64,000 nt of DNA. Source: Methylobacterium sp. Its GTDB lineage: Bacteria; Pseudomonadota; Alphaproteobacteria; Rhizobiales; Beijerinckiaceae. Shown here piece by piece: positions 21,476 through 31,065 of this stretch. The stretch is from assembly GCF_028290105.1 (NCBI RefSeq), contig NZ_JAQGKL010000015.1:1-64000 (forward strand), written 5' to 3'. Position 1 is the stretch's first letter. Each line of letters starts with the position of its first letter. The translations under genes were made by a program, and so were the position numbers. A model generated the notes under the pieces. The model had not been told where the DNA came from and ran no database searches. It was given only the letters and a program-made list of their open reading frames with translations.

Positions 21476-22522
21476 ATGAAGACCAATCCCGGCCGCTTCT
21501 TCGAGGATTACCGCCTCGGGGAGACCATCCGCCATGCCACGCCCCGGACGGTGACGGAGGGGGATGTCGCCCTCTACACCGCACTCTACGGCCCGCGCTT
21601 CGCCGTGCAATCCTCGGATGCCTTCGCGCGCGCCATCGGCTATCCGCAGCGCCCGCTGGACGACCTGCTGACCTTCCACGTCGTCTTCGGCAAGACCGTG
21701 CCGGACATCTCGCTGAACGCGCTCGCCAATCTCGGCTACGCCGAGGGCGGCTTCCGCCGGCCGGTCTATGCGGGGGAGACCCTCTCCACGGTGTCGGAGG
21801 TCATCGGCCTCAAGGAGAGTTCGAACCGGCAGACCGGCGTGGTCTACGTGCGCTCCACCGGCTCGGATGCCGACGGCAAGACGGTGCTGAGCTATTGCCG
21901 CTGGGTGCTGGTGAAGAAGCGCGATCCCGAGGCGACCATCGCGCAGGAGCATGTGCCGACCTTCGCCAAGGTCGTGGACCCCGCCGATCTCGCCGCCGCC
22001 CTGCCGCCCCTCGATGCCGGCGCCTACGATCTCGAACTCGCCGGCTCGCCGCACCGCTTCTCCGACTACGTCGTCGGCGAGAAGATCGACCACGTCGACG
22101 GCATGACCGTGGAGGAGGCCGAGCACCAGATCGCCACGCGCCTGTTCCAGAACACCGCCAAGGTGCATTTCGACGCCTTCGCCACGAAGGACACCCGCTT
22201 CGGGCGTCGCCTGATCTATGGCGGACACGTCATCTCGCTGGCGCGTGCGCTGAGCTTCAACGGTCTGGCAAACGCCTTCGCACTCGCCGGCATCAACGCC
22301 GGGCGCCACGTCGCGCCGCTGTTTGCCGGCGACACCGTCTACGCCTGGAGCGAGGTGCTGGAGACCGCCGAACTGCCGGGCCGCACCGACATCGGTGCCC
22401 TGCGCCTGCGCACGGTCGCCACCAAGAACCAGCCCTGCGGCAACCACCCCGACAAGACCGGCGACGGCTACGATCCGTCGGTGATCCTCGACCTCGATTA
22501 CTGGGCCTTCATGCCGCGCTGA
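21476..22522 (+). CDS. mcd: MaoC-type mesaconyl-CoA hydratase (ethylmalonyl-CoA pathway)
   Basis: MKTNPGRFFEDYRLGETIRHATPRTVTEGDVALYTALYGPRFAVQSSDAFARAIGYPQRPLDDLLTFHVVFGKTVPDISLNALANLGYAEG; about 348 aa double hot-dog hydratase. Confidence 0.85.
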   Translation: MKTNPGRFFEDYRLGETIRHATPRTVTEGDVALYTALYGPRFAVQSSDAFARAIGYPQRPLDDLLTFHVVFGKTVPDISLNALANLGYAEGGFRRPVYAGETLSTVSEVIGLKESSNRQTGVVYVRSTGSDADGKTVLSYCRWVLVKKRDPEATIAQEHVPTFAKVVDPADLAAALPPLDAGAYDLELAGSPHRFSDYVVGEKIDHVDGMTVEEAEHQIATRLFQNTAKVHFDAFATKDTRFGRRLIYGGHVISLARALSFNGLANAFALAGINAGRHVAPLFAGDTVYAWSEVLETAELPGRTDIGALRLRTVATKNQPCGNHPDKTGDGYDPSVILDLDYWAFMPR

Positions 22523-22564
22523 GGGTCGCGCGCCGCCGGAACGATTCGGCGGCGCGAACGTCGG

Positions 22565-23368
22565 TCACCCACCCGAGAACAGGCCGGCCACCGCCCGCCG
22601 CAGCGGGTTGACGGGGTCGGAGAGCAGGCGAAGCGCCATCAGGCACGCGATCGTGACGAGGAGCGGCCGGATCAGCCGAGCCCCGAGCCGGATCGCCAGG
22701 CGCGATCCGACCTGCGCGCCGAGGATTGCGCCCACCGCCATCATCAGCCCGATCGGCCAGACCACGTGCCCGCTGATGGCGAAGAGCGCGAGGCTGCCGA
22801 GGTTGCTCGCCGCATTGGCGAGCTTGGTGTGCGCCGTGCCCTTGACCACCCCGAGCCCGAGCAGGGTGACGAAGCCGATCATGTAGAAGGCGCCGGCGCC
22901 CGGACCGAACACGCCGTCGTAGAAGCCGACGGCGGGGGCCCAGGTCAGGGCGAAGAGGTTCGGCGTGAACCGCGCGGCGGCGTCCTCGTTGCTCATCCGC
23001 TTGGCGGTGGCGAAGTAGATCGCGATGCCGACAAGTAGGAGCGGCACCGCCGCGTCGAGCACCGTACGCGGCAGCAGGCTGACGCAGAGGGCGCCCGCCA
23101 CCGAGGCGAGACCGGCGCTGACGGCGATCTTCCAGGCATCCGGCCAGTGGATCAGCCGGCGCCGGGCGAAGGCCAGGGTCGAGGAGACCGCACCGGCGCT
23201 GCCCTGGAGCTTGTTGGTGGCGATGGCCGACACGGGATCGAGCCCGGACAGCAGCAGAGCGGGCAGGGTCAGCAATCCGCCGCCACCCGCGATCGCATCG
23301 ACGCAGCCGGCGGCCAGCGAGACCGCGAAGAGACCCGCGATCAGGCCGATATCCACCCCGAAGATCAT
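22565..23368 (-). CDS. TSUP family transporter (sulfite exporter TauE/SafE-like)
   Basis: GCVDAIAGGGGLLTLPALLLSGLDPVSAIATNKLQGSAGAVSSTLAF; PAVGFYDGVFGPGAGAFYM. Confidence 0.93.
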   Translation of the reverse strand: MIFGVDIGLIAGLFAVSLAAGCVDAIAGGGGLLTLPALLLSGLDPVSAIATNKLQGSAGAVSSTLAFARRRLIHWPDAWKIAVSAGLASVAGALCVSLLPRTVLDAAVPLLLVGIAIYFATAKRMSNEDAAARFTPNLFALTWAPAVGFYDGVFGPGAGAFYMIGFVTLLGLGVVKGTAHTKLANAASNLGSLALFAISGHVVWPIGLMMAVGAILGAQVGSRLAIRLGARLIRPLLVTIACLMALRLLSDPVNPLRRAVAGLFSGG

Positions 23369-23432
23369 CCCGTCCCCTCGTCTCGGATCCAGTGAGACCG
23401 ACTGGAGGCGGGTGCGGATGGGAGCCTGCGGC

Positions 23433-24005
23433 TCAGTTGCGGACGATGACCCGCGTGCCGACCTTGGCGCGGTCGTAGAGATCGACCACGTCCTTGTTGG
23501 TCATGCGGATGCAGCCCGACGAGACCGCGGCGCCCATGGTCTCGGGCTCGTTCGAACCGTGGATGCGGTAGAGCGAGGAGCCGAGATAGAGGGCGCGGGC
23601 GCCGAGAGGATTGTCCTGGCCGCCGGCCATGAAGCGCGGCAGATCGGGGCGGCGCGCCAGCATCTGCGACGGGGGCCGCCAATCCGGCCATTCCTTCTTC
23701 ATGGTCACGTGCTTCTCGCCGGACCACGAGAATCCCTGGCGCCCGACGCCGACGCCGTAACGCACGGCCTCGCCGCCCCCCAGCACGTAGTAGAGCCGGC
23801 GCTGGCTCGTGGAGACCACGATGGTGCCGGGCTTCTCGGAGCCTTTCCAGGCCACCGTCGCGCGCGGGATCGCCTGCTCGCGAAAGATATTCATGAAGTC
23901 GGCGATCGGCCCGCTGTCGAACGGGTTGCCGGCCAGGGCCGGCCCGGCCGAAAAGGCCAGGGCCGCCGCGAAGGCGGATGCGGCGAGAACGCGGCGCGTC
24001 TGCAT
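23433..24005 (-). CDS. L,D-transpeptidase (YkuD domain), secreted
   Basis: MQTRRVLAASAFAAALAFSAGPALAG signal peptide; LYRIHGSNEPETMGAAVSSGCIRMTNKDVVDLYDRAKVGTRVIV catalytic HG...SxGCIRM. Confidence 0.93.
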   Translation of the reverse strand: MQTRRVLAASAFAAALAFSAGPALAGNPFDSGPIADFMNIFREQAIPRATVAWKGSEKPGTIVVSTSQRRLYYVLGGGEAVRYGVGVGRQGFSWSGEKHVTMKKEWPDWRPPSQMLARRPDLPRFMAGGQDNPLGARALYLGSSLYRIHGSNEPETMGAAVSSGCIRMTNKDVVDLYDRAKVGTRVIVRN

Positions 24006-24253
24006 GGTCGTCTCCTCCTGCCGAAATAGACTCGGGCGGGCGCAAAGCCCACGAAAGTCATCAGGCTGATGGTCGGGACCGGGAGCCTTGGCGAGATGGG
24101 GGAGGGCGGTCAACCAAGCCGGTCACGAAGGTCGCCGCCCTGTGTGATCCCGGCAACGCATCCGCCTCGGCGCAGAACGGCGCCGCCGCCCCGCATCAGA
24201 CACGATGCCGCAGGAACTTGTGGCGGGCATGTCGCGGCACCAGACTCTGATCC

Positions 24254-24673
24254 GTGACAAGCTTGGCAACCCACGGTCCGACGAAGGCCGTCTCTCCGGC
24301 ACGGCTCGATGCCCTGCAGGCACCGCGTGCACCGCGTGGCATTCGCCGCATCGTCGGGACGTTCCTGACCCTGCTTCTCCTCGCCTGCACCCTGCTCCCG
24401 GCATTCGACGTCGCCAGCGCCAGCCCGCGCTCCGCCGAGGTCGAGGCGGTGCTCGCGCTATCCACGCTTCCGATCGCCCCCGATACGGGCACGAACGTCT
24501 CGACACTCGCGGTCGACACGGACGACGCCCCCGCGTGGGCGGACCTGCCGCGCCCCGCCGTGCTGCTCGCCCGAAACGCCGCCGCACCCATCGCGCCGCG
24601 CTTCATCGATGGGGTCGCGACGCCGGCTGGCTCGCCTCCCGAGCGGCCCCCACGCCCGGCCGCGATCGCCTGA
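24254..24673 (+). CDS. Hypothetical protein with one hydrophobic segment
   Basis: GTG-start ORF MTSLATHGPTK...IRRIVGTFLTLLLLACTLLPAFDVASASP...; no recognised domain. Confidence 0.35.
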   Translation: MTSLATHGPTKAVSPARLDALQAPRAPRGIRRIVGTFLTLLLLACTLLPAFDVASASPRSAEVEAVLALSTLPIAPDTGTNVSTLAVDTDDAPAWADLPRPAVLLARNAAAPIAPRFIDGVATPAGSPPERPPRPAAIA

Positions 24674-25022
24674 CCGGCGACGGGAGTCCCACATCCAGAC
24701 GCGTCCGCTGACAAAATCCGTCGGCGCTCACGACTGATGTCGTCGGATTGCCAAGATCGTCCCTCACTTGGGTACGGCTGCAGACATTTCTTCACGAATC
24801 GACGACACGGTTCCAGCCCTGGAACCCACGCCCGTGTGCCTTGCCACGACGCAGCCTTCGCTGACCCGCCCGGGTCGCGATGCGGGCACGTTTGCCGGCC
24901 TGGCCCATCGCTTGCCGCGAAGCCGAGTCGATGGGGAACGCAGGAATGCGGGCCAAGACAACGGCGGTGCCGGCTCGCGCGGCAAACGCCACAGACCAGA
25001 ATTTCGCAGGAGCGAAGCCATC

Positions 25023-26342
25023 GTGACGTCTCTCTCTACCCGCCTGTTCCGGACCCGGTCGACCGCCCTGGCCGCCGGCTTCGTGCTGGTCGCTCTGTCC
25101 GCCTGCAACCAGAAACAGCAGGCCGCCGCCCCCGTTCCCGGCCCGACGCCGGAAGTCGGCATCGTGACGGTTCGCGAGCAGCCGATCCCCTATGTCCGCG
25201 ACCTGCCGGGCCGGGTCGCGCCGCTGCGCATCGCCGAAGTGCGCTCCCGCGTCTCGGGCCTCGTGATCAAGCGGACCTTCGAGCAGGGCAGCTTGGTCAA
25301 GGAGGGTGACCTTCTCTACAAGATCGATCCGGCCCCCTTCGAGGTCGATCTGCAGAGCGCCGAGGCCGCGCTCGCCCGCACGGAGGCCGCGCAGGTGCTG
25401 GCGGGCCAGCAGGCGGATCGCCTCGAGCAGCTGCTTTCGCGCCAGACCGCGAGCCAGGCCCAGTACGACAGCGCCTATGCGGGCCTCAAGCAGGCCCAGG
25501 CCGAGGTCGCGGGCGCCAAGGCGACGCGCGACCGGGCCAAGCTCAACCTCAGCTGGACGGACGTGCGCGCGCCGATCTCGGGCCGCATCGGCCGGGCGCT
25601 GCTCACCGAGGGCACCCTGGTGGACCAGGGCGGAACCTCGAACCTCGCCACCATCCAGCAGCTCGACCCGATCTACGTCGACATCACGCAGTCGGTGGGC
25701 GAACTGAACAAGCTGCGGCGGGATCTCGCCAGCGGCGAACTCTCGCGGCTCTCGGCCGACACCGCCAATGTCCACCTCATCATGGATGACGGCGCACTCT
25801 ACGGCTCGGCCGGCAAGCTCCTGTTCTCCGACGTCACCGCCGATCCGAGCACCGGCCAGGTCACCCTGCGCGTGCTGTTCCCGAACCCGCATGACGAGCT
25901 TTTCCCCGGCATGTACGTGCGCGCCCGCATCAAGCAGGGCATCGACACCGACGCCCTCGCCGTGCCGCAGCAGGCGATCCAGCGGACCAGCGACGGCAAG
26001 GCCGAGGTTTGGGTGGTGCGCGAGGACGACACGGTGATGCTCCAGCCCGTGGAGGTCGGCCCGGTGGTCGATACCCAGTGGATCATTCGCTCCGGACTGA
26101 AGGCCGGCGACCGTGTGGTGGTGGAAGGCGTGCAAAAGATCGCCGCCGGCCAGCAGGTGAAGTCCGTCGAGATGAAGGTCGCCGTCGCCGACACGGGCCC
26201 GAAGCCCCGCGACACCGACACGCCCGAACCCGAGATGGAAGAGAAGCCCGGCACGCCGAACCCGGCCGTCCCCAATCCGGACGCGTCCAAGCCGGTTTCG
26301 TCCAAGCCGCCCTCGTCCAAGCCCGTCTCGCAGGTGCGCTGA
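25023..26342 (+). CDS. RND efflux transporter periplasmic adaptor (AcrA/MexA family), lipoprotein
   Basis: Lipobox VALSACNQ; VRDLPGRVAPLRIAEVRSRVSGLVIKRTFEQGSLVKEGDLLYKIDPAPFEVDL. Confidence 0.93.
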   Translation: MTSLSTRLFRTRSTALAAGFVLVALSACNQKQQAAAPVPGPTPEVGIVTVREQPIPYVRDLPGRVAPLRIAEVRSRVSGLVIKRTFEQGSLVKEGDLLYKIDPAPFEVDLQSAEAALARTEAAQVLAGQQADRLEQLLSRQTASQAQYDSAYAGLKQAQAEVAGAKATRDRAKLNLSWTDVRAPISGRIGRALLTEGTLVDQGGTSNLATIQQLDPIYVDITQSVGELNKLRRDLASGELSRLSADTANVHLIMDDGALYGSAGKLLFSDVTADPSTGQVTLRVLFPNPHDELFPGMYVRARIKQGIDTDALAVPQQAIQRTSDGKAEVWVVREDDTVMLQPVEVGPVVDTQWIIRSGLKAGDRVVVEGVQKIAAGQQVKSVEMKVAVADTGPKPRDTDTPEPEMEEKPGTPNPAVPNPDASKPVSSKPPSSKPVSQVR

Positions 26343-26345
26343 ACC

Positions 26346-29300
26346 ATGGCCCGCTTCTTCATCGACCGGCCGGTCTTCGCCTGGGTCGTCGCGCTCTTCA
26401 TCATCCTCGGCGGCGCGCTCTCGCTGCCGATGCTGCCGGTGGCGCAGTATCCGGTGATCGCGCCGCCCTCGATCGCGCTCTCGACCGCCTTCCCCGGCGC
26501 CTCCGTTGAGAGCCTCTACACGGGCACCACCCGGCTCATCGAGGACGAGCTGAACGGCGCGGCCAACATCATGAGCTTCGAGTCGACCACCGACTCCTTC
26601 GGCTCGATCAACATCACCGCGACCTTCCTGCCCGGCACCGACCCGGCCCTGGCCTCCGTGGAGGTGCAGAACCGGCTGAAGCGCGTCGAGGCGCGGCTTC
26701 CCTCGGAGGTGCGCCAGCAGGGCATCCTGGTGGAGGAGGCCTCCGCCGCGACCCTCAACATCATCACCCTCGTCTCCACCGACGGGAAGATGGACGAGAT
26801 CGGGCTCGGCGACTTCCTGATCCGCAACGTCATCAACGAGATCCGGCGCGTGCCGGGCGTGGGCCGGGCCACGCTCTACTCGACGGAGCGCTCCCTGCGC
26901 GTCTGGGTCGATCCCGACAAGCTGCGCGGCCTCTCCCTGACGCCCGAGGACGTCACCGACGCGATCCGCAACCAGAACATCCAGATCGCCTCGGGCGCCG
27001 TCGGCGCGCAGCCGAGCCCGAGCAAGCACCCGGTCTTCGCGCCGATCATCGTCAAGGGACAGCTCAACACCGTCGAGGATTTCGGCGCGATCGTGCTGCG
27101 GGCGAATTCCGACGGGTCGAACGTGCGCCTGCGCGACGTGTCCCGGATCGAACTCGGCGGCGACGCCTACCAGTTCTCGACGCGGCTGAACGGCGGCGAG
27201 GCGGCGGGCATCTCGGTGACGCTGGCCCCGGACGGCAACGCCCTGGAGACGGCCAACGCCATCCGGGCCAAGATGGAGGAACTGTCGCAGTTCTTCCCGC
27301 CCGGCCTGAAGTGGGACATTCCCTACGACATCACCCCGGCCGTGAAGGCCTCGATCAAGAAGGTCATGATGACCCTCGTCGAGGCGGTGGTGCTCGTGTT
27401 CGTCGTGATGTTCCTGTTCCTCCAGAACATCCGCTACACCCTGATCCCGACCATCGTCGTGCCGATCGCCCTGATGGGGACGGTGACGGTGATGCTGCTC
27501 GCCGGGTTCTCGATCAACGTGCTGACCATGTTCGGCATGGTGCTCGCCATCGGTATCCTCGTCGACGACGCCATCGTGGTCGTCGAGAACGTCGAGCGCA
27601 TCATGAACGAAGAAGGGCTTTCGCCGAAGGAGGCGACGCGCAAGGCCATGAGCCAGATCACCGGCGCGATCATCGGCATCACGCTGGTGCTCATCGCGGT
27701 GTTCATCCCGATGGCATTCTTCCCCGGCTCGGTGGGCATCATCTACCGGCAGTTCTCGATCGCCATGGTGACGTCGATCGGCTTCTCGGCGCTGCTTGCC
27801 CTGTCGCTGACGCCGGCCCTGTGCGCGACGCTGCTCAAGCCGGTGGAGAAGGGCCACGGCCATGCCAAGGGCGGCTTCTTCGGCTGGTTCAACAAGATCG
27901 TCGACCGCGAGACCGCGCGCTACGGGCGCGGCGTCGCCGGGCTGATCAAGCGCTCGGGCAAGGTCATGATGGTCTACCTCGCGCTGCTCGTCGGCGTCGG
28001 CCTCGCCTTCCTGCGCCTGCCCGAGGGCTTCCTTCCGGTGGAAGACCAGGGCTTCTTCACCGTCGACATTCAGACCCCGCCGGGTGCCTCGTTCAACCGC
28101 ACGCAGACCGCCGTGCGCGAGGTGGAGCAATACCTCCTGGCCCAACCCGGCGTCGCCACGGTGACGATGCTGAACGGCTTCTCGTTCTCGGGGCAGGGCG
28201 CCAACCTGAGCCAGGCCTTCGTGACCCTGAAGCCGTGGTCCGAGCGCGATGCGTCGAATTCCGCGAACGCGCTCGTGGCCAACACCAACGCGGCGCTCGC
28301 CGGCTATCGGGACGCCATCATCGACGCCCAGGAGCCGCCGCCGGTGGACAACCTCGGCAACGCCGCCGGCTTCTCGTTCCGGCTCCAGGACCGGGCGCAG
28401 CGAGGCTACTCGGCGCTGACCGCCGCCGAGGCGCAGCTGCTGACCCTCGCCAAGAAAAGCCCCATCCTGCAGAAGATGAAGATCGAGGGCCTGCCCCCGA
28501 CGCCGCAGGCCGAGCTGATCATCGACCGTGAGAAAGCGGCGGCGCTCGGTGTTCGGTTCGAGGACATCAACAGCACGATCCAGGTCAACCTGGGCTCGGT
28601 CTACACCAACGACTTCCCGAACCAGGGCAAGATGCAGCGCGTCTACGTCCAGGCCGAGCAGTTGCAGCGCATGCAGGCGCCGGACCTGCTGAACTACGGA
28701 GTGAAGAACGCCACCGGCACGATGGTGCCGATGTCCTCCTTCGCCGAGCTGAAATGGGGCGTCGGCCCGTCGCAGATCGTCGGCTTCAACGGCTACCAGT
28801 CGGTGCGTCTCACCGGCGAGCCGGCGGCGGGCTTCACCTCGGGCGACGCGCTCAACGAGATGGAGCGCCTGATGGCGCAATTGCCGAAGGGCTTCGGCCA
28901 TGCCTGGACCGGGCAGTCGCTGCAGGAGAAGCAGGCGGGCAGCCAGGCCTCGCTTCTGCTCGGCCTCTCGATCCTGATCGTGTTCCTCTGCCTTGCCGCC
29001 CTCTACGAGAGCTGGTCGATCCCGTTCTCGGTGCTCCTCGTGATCCCGCTCGGCGTCATCGGGTCGGTGGCGGCGGTGTACCTGCGCGGGCTGCCCAACG
29101 ACGTCTACTTCAAGATCGGCATCATCACGATCATCGGTCTCTCGGCCAAGAACGCGATCCTGATCGTGGAATTCGCCAAGGACTTGTGGAAGCCCGGCAA
29201 ATCCCTGGTCGACGCCACCCTCGAGGCCTCGACCCTGCGCTTCCGCCCGATCGTCATGACCTCGCTCGCCTTCATCTTCGGCGTGGTGCCGCTGGCCATC

Positions 29301-29510
29301 GCCACGGGGGCGGCCTCGAAGAGCCAGCAGGCCATCGGCACCGGCGTGCTCGGCGGCATGATCTCGGCCACCATCCTGGCGGTGCTGTTCGTGCCGGTGT
29401 TTTTCGTGGTCGTGATGCGGCTCGTTCGCCGAAAGGACGCCGCCGAGGGCATTCGCGCCGAGGCCGAGCCGGGCGCCGTCCACGTGCCGCACCACGCGCC
29501 CGCGGAATAG
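26346..29510 (+). CDS. RND efflux transporter permease (AcrB/MexB, HAE1 family)
   Basis: MARFFIDRPVFAWVVALFIILGGALSLPMLPVAQYPVIAPP; full 1054 aa; GILVDDAIVVVENVER motif. Confidence 0.96.
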   Translation: MARFFIDRPVFAWVVALFIILGGALSLPMLPVAQYPVIAPPSIALSTAFPGASVESLYTGTTRLIEDELNGAANIMSFESTTDSFGSINITATFLPGTDPALASVEVQNRLKRVEARLPSEVRQQGILVEEASAATLNIITLVSTDGKMDEIGLGDFLIRNVINEIRRVPGVGRATLYSTERSLRVWVDPDKLRGLSLTPEDVTDAIRNQNIQIASGAVGAQPSPSKHPVFAPIIVKGQLNTVEDFGAIVLRANSDGSNVRLRDVSRIELGGDAYQFSTRLNGGEAAGISVTLAPDGNALETANAIRAKMEELSQFFPPGLKWDIPYDITPAVKASIKKVMMTLVEAVVLVFVVMFLFLQNIRYTLIPTIVVPIALMGTVTVMLLAGFSINVLTMFGMVLAIGILVDDAIVVVENVERIMNEEGLSPKEATRKAMSQITGAIIGITLVLIAVFIPMAFFPGSVGIIYRQFSIAMVTSIGFSALLALSLTPALCATLLKPVEKGHGHAKGGFFGWFNKIVDRETARYGRGVAGLIKRSGKVMMVYLALLVGVGLAFLRLPEGFLPVEDQGFFTVDIQTPPGASFNRTQTAVREVEQYLLAQPGVATVTMLNGFSFSGQGANLSQAFVTLKPWSERDASNSANALVANTNAALAGYRDAIIDAQEPPPVDNLGNAAGFSFRLQDRAQRGYSALTAAEAQLLTLAKKSPILQKMKIEGLPPTPQAELIIDREKAAALGVRFEDINSTIQVNLGSVYTNDFPNQGKMQRVYVQAEQLQRMQAPDLLNYGVKNATGTMVPMSSFAELKWGVGPSQIVGFNGYQSVRLTGEPAAGFTSGDALNEMERLMAQLPKGFGHAWTGQSLQEKQAGSQASLLLGLSILIVFLCLAALYESWSIPFSVLLVIPLGVIGSVAAVYLRGLPNDVYFKIGIITIIGLSAKNAILIVEFAKDLWKPGKSLVDATLEASTLRFRPIVMTSLAFIFGVVPLAIATGAASKSQQAIGTGVLGGMISATILAVLFVPVFFVVVMRLVRRKDAAEGIRAEAEPGAVHVPHHAPAE

Positions 29511-29561
29511 GGGCCGAGGCCCGGCAGCGCGTCCGGACACTCTCGACCGGGCGTGGCGACG

Positions 29562-29600
29562 CAAAAAAGGGCGCGCGGTTCGCACCGAGCGCCCTTTCCG
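29562..29600. terminator. Bidirectional hairpin terminator between RND permease and sdhB
   Basis: aaaaaagggcgc-gcggttcgcaccga-gcgcccttt. Confidence 0.65.
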
Positions 29601-29624
29601 ATGAGTCGACACCGTCGGAGAAGT

Positions 29625-30428
29625 TCACACCTCGCGGGAGATCATCATCTTCTTGATCTCGGCGATCGCCTTGGCCGGGTTCAGGCTCTTCGGGCAGGTG
29701 TTGGCGCAGTTCATGATCGTGTGGCAGCGATAGAGCCGGAAGGGATCGTGCAGGGCGTCGAGGCGCTCGCCGGTGTTCTCGTCGCGGCTGTCGATCAGCC
29801 AGCGATAGGCCTGGAGCAGGGCCGCCGGACCGAGGAAGCGGTCGCCGTTCCACCAGTAGCTCGGGCACGAGGTGGTGCAGCAGGCGCAGAGAATGCACTC
29901 GTAGAGGCCGTCGAGCTGCGCGCGATCCTCCGGCGTCTGCTTCCACTCGCCCTCGGGGGCGGGCGTCTCGGTCTGAAGCCAGGGCTCGATCGAGGCGTGC
30001 TGCGCGAAGAAATTCGTCAGGTCGGGCACGAGGTCCTTGAGCACCGGCATGTGCGGCAGCGGGTAGATCCGCACCGCACCGACCTTCTTGCCCTTGGCGT
30101 GCTCCTGGCACTCGTCGATGCCCATCGTGCAGGCCAGCGCGTTCTGGCCCTCGATGTTCATGGCGCAGGACCCGCAGATGCCCTCACGGCAGGAGCGGCG
30201 GAAGACCAGTGTCGAATCGACCTTGCTCTTGATCCAGAGCAGGGCGTCGAGGACCATCGGGCCGCAATCGTCACGGTCGACCTGATAGACGTCGACGCGC
30301 GGATTCTTCCCGTCGTCGGGATTCCAGCGATAGATCCGGAATTCCTGCAGGTTGTTGGCGCCGGTCGGCCGAGGCCAGGTCTCGCCCTCGGTGATCTGGG
30401 AATTCTTGGGAAGGTTGAACTGGGCCAT
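29625..30428 (-). CDS. sdhB: Succinate dehydrogenase iron-sulfur subunit
   Basis: [59 protein letters not shown]. Confidence 0.97.
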   Translation of the reverse strand: MAQFNLPKNSQITEGETWPRPTGANNLQEFRIYRWNPDDGKNPRVDVYQVDRDDCGPMVLDALLWIKSKVDSTLVFRRSCREGICGSCAMNIEGQNALACTMGIDECQEHAKGKKVGAVRIYPLPHMPVLKDLVPDLTNFFAQHASIEPWLQTETPAPEGEWKQTPEDRAQLDGLYECILCACCTTSCPSYWWNGDRFLGPAALLQAYRWLIDSRDENTGERLDALHDPFRLYRCHTIMNCANTCPKSLNPAKAIAEIKKMMISREV

Positions 30429-30433
30429 GGGGC

Positions 30434-30808
30434 CTACTCTTTCCGGGCGAAGTCGAGGGCGCGCAGCCGGAGCCGGTCCGCCTCTATGGTCAGGATTGCG
30501 CCGGAGAGCAGATCTGCTTCCGCGCGGGCGAGGGCCTGGACGACCAGCGGGCCGATCCGGGCGGAGAGGGTCGTATCGGTGCGAAGCTCGACGACACTTG
30601 GACGGGCCGCGCACGACATCGCCAGCAAGGTCCCGAAATCGAGATCGTTGGTGACGACGATGCGGTCGGCGCCGCGCGCCCAGTCGATGATCCGATCATC
30701 GGTGGCATCCGCCGGACCCACAGCGGACCAGTGCAACGCGTCGTGCCCGGCCCGCTGAAGGCAATCGACCCAGTCCGTCGAGAGGTTCATGTCGATCACG
30801 AACCTCAC
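30434..30808 (-). CDS. DUF5615 family PIN-like protein (putative toxin)
   Basis: [66 protein letters not shown]-like acidic residues; overlaps the DUF433 gene by 4 nt. Confidence 0.88.
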   Translation of the reverse strand: MRFVIDMNLSTDWVDCLQRAGHDALHWSAVGPADATDDRIIDWARGADRIVVTNDLDFGTLLAMSCAARPSVVELRTDTTLSARIGPLVVQALARAEADLLSGAILTIEADRLRLRALDFARKE

Positions 30809-31038
30809 GCCGCCGGCTCAAGGTCGATCTCGCGCTCCTGGGCGAGCCAAGCGCCGTAGCGCATGGCCTCGAGCACGTCGTCCCGCTCCAGATAGGGGTA
30901 GGCAGCGAGCAACTCGTCGATGCCGACGCCCGATCCGAGGTTGGACAGGATCATGCCGACCGTCACCCGCATCCCCCGGATACAGGCCTTGCCGCCCATG
31001 ATGGACGGATTGCGCGTGATCCGGAGGAAAGCGCTCAT
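30805..31038 (-). CDS. DUF433 domain protein (putative antitoxin)
   Basis: MSAFLRITRNPSIMGGKACIRGMRVTVGMILSNLGSGVGIDELLAAYPYLERDDVLEAMRYGAWLA is characteristic of DUF433. Confidence 0.9.
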   Translation of the reverse strand: MSAFLRITRNPSIMGGKACIRGMRVTVGMILSNLGSGVGIDELLAAYPYLERDDVLEAMRYGAWLAQEREIDLEPAA

Positions 31039-31065
31039 GGTGACGAACTCTCGCTGGGTCTGCCT

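Noticed and set aside
24792-29612. 1606-aa minus-strand ORF opposite the RND adaptor and permease
   Set aside because: His/Arg/Asp/Gly-rich antisense frame typical of high-GC DNA; the plus-strand RND proteins are unmistakable.
30434-31038. DUF433/DUF5615 pair as evidence of a mobile element insertion
   Set aside because: No inverted repeats, transposase or target duplications seen around the pair; reported only as an embedded gene pair.
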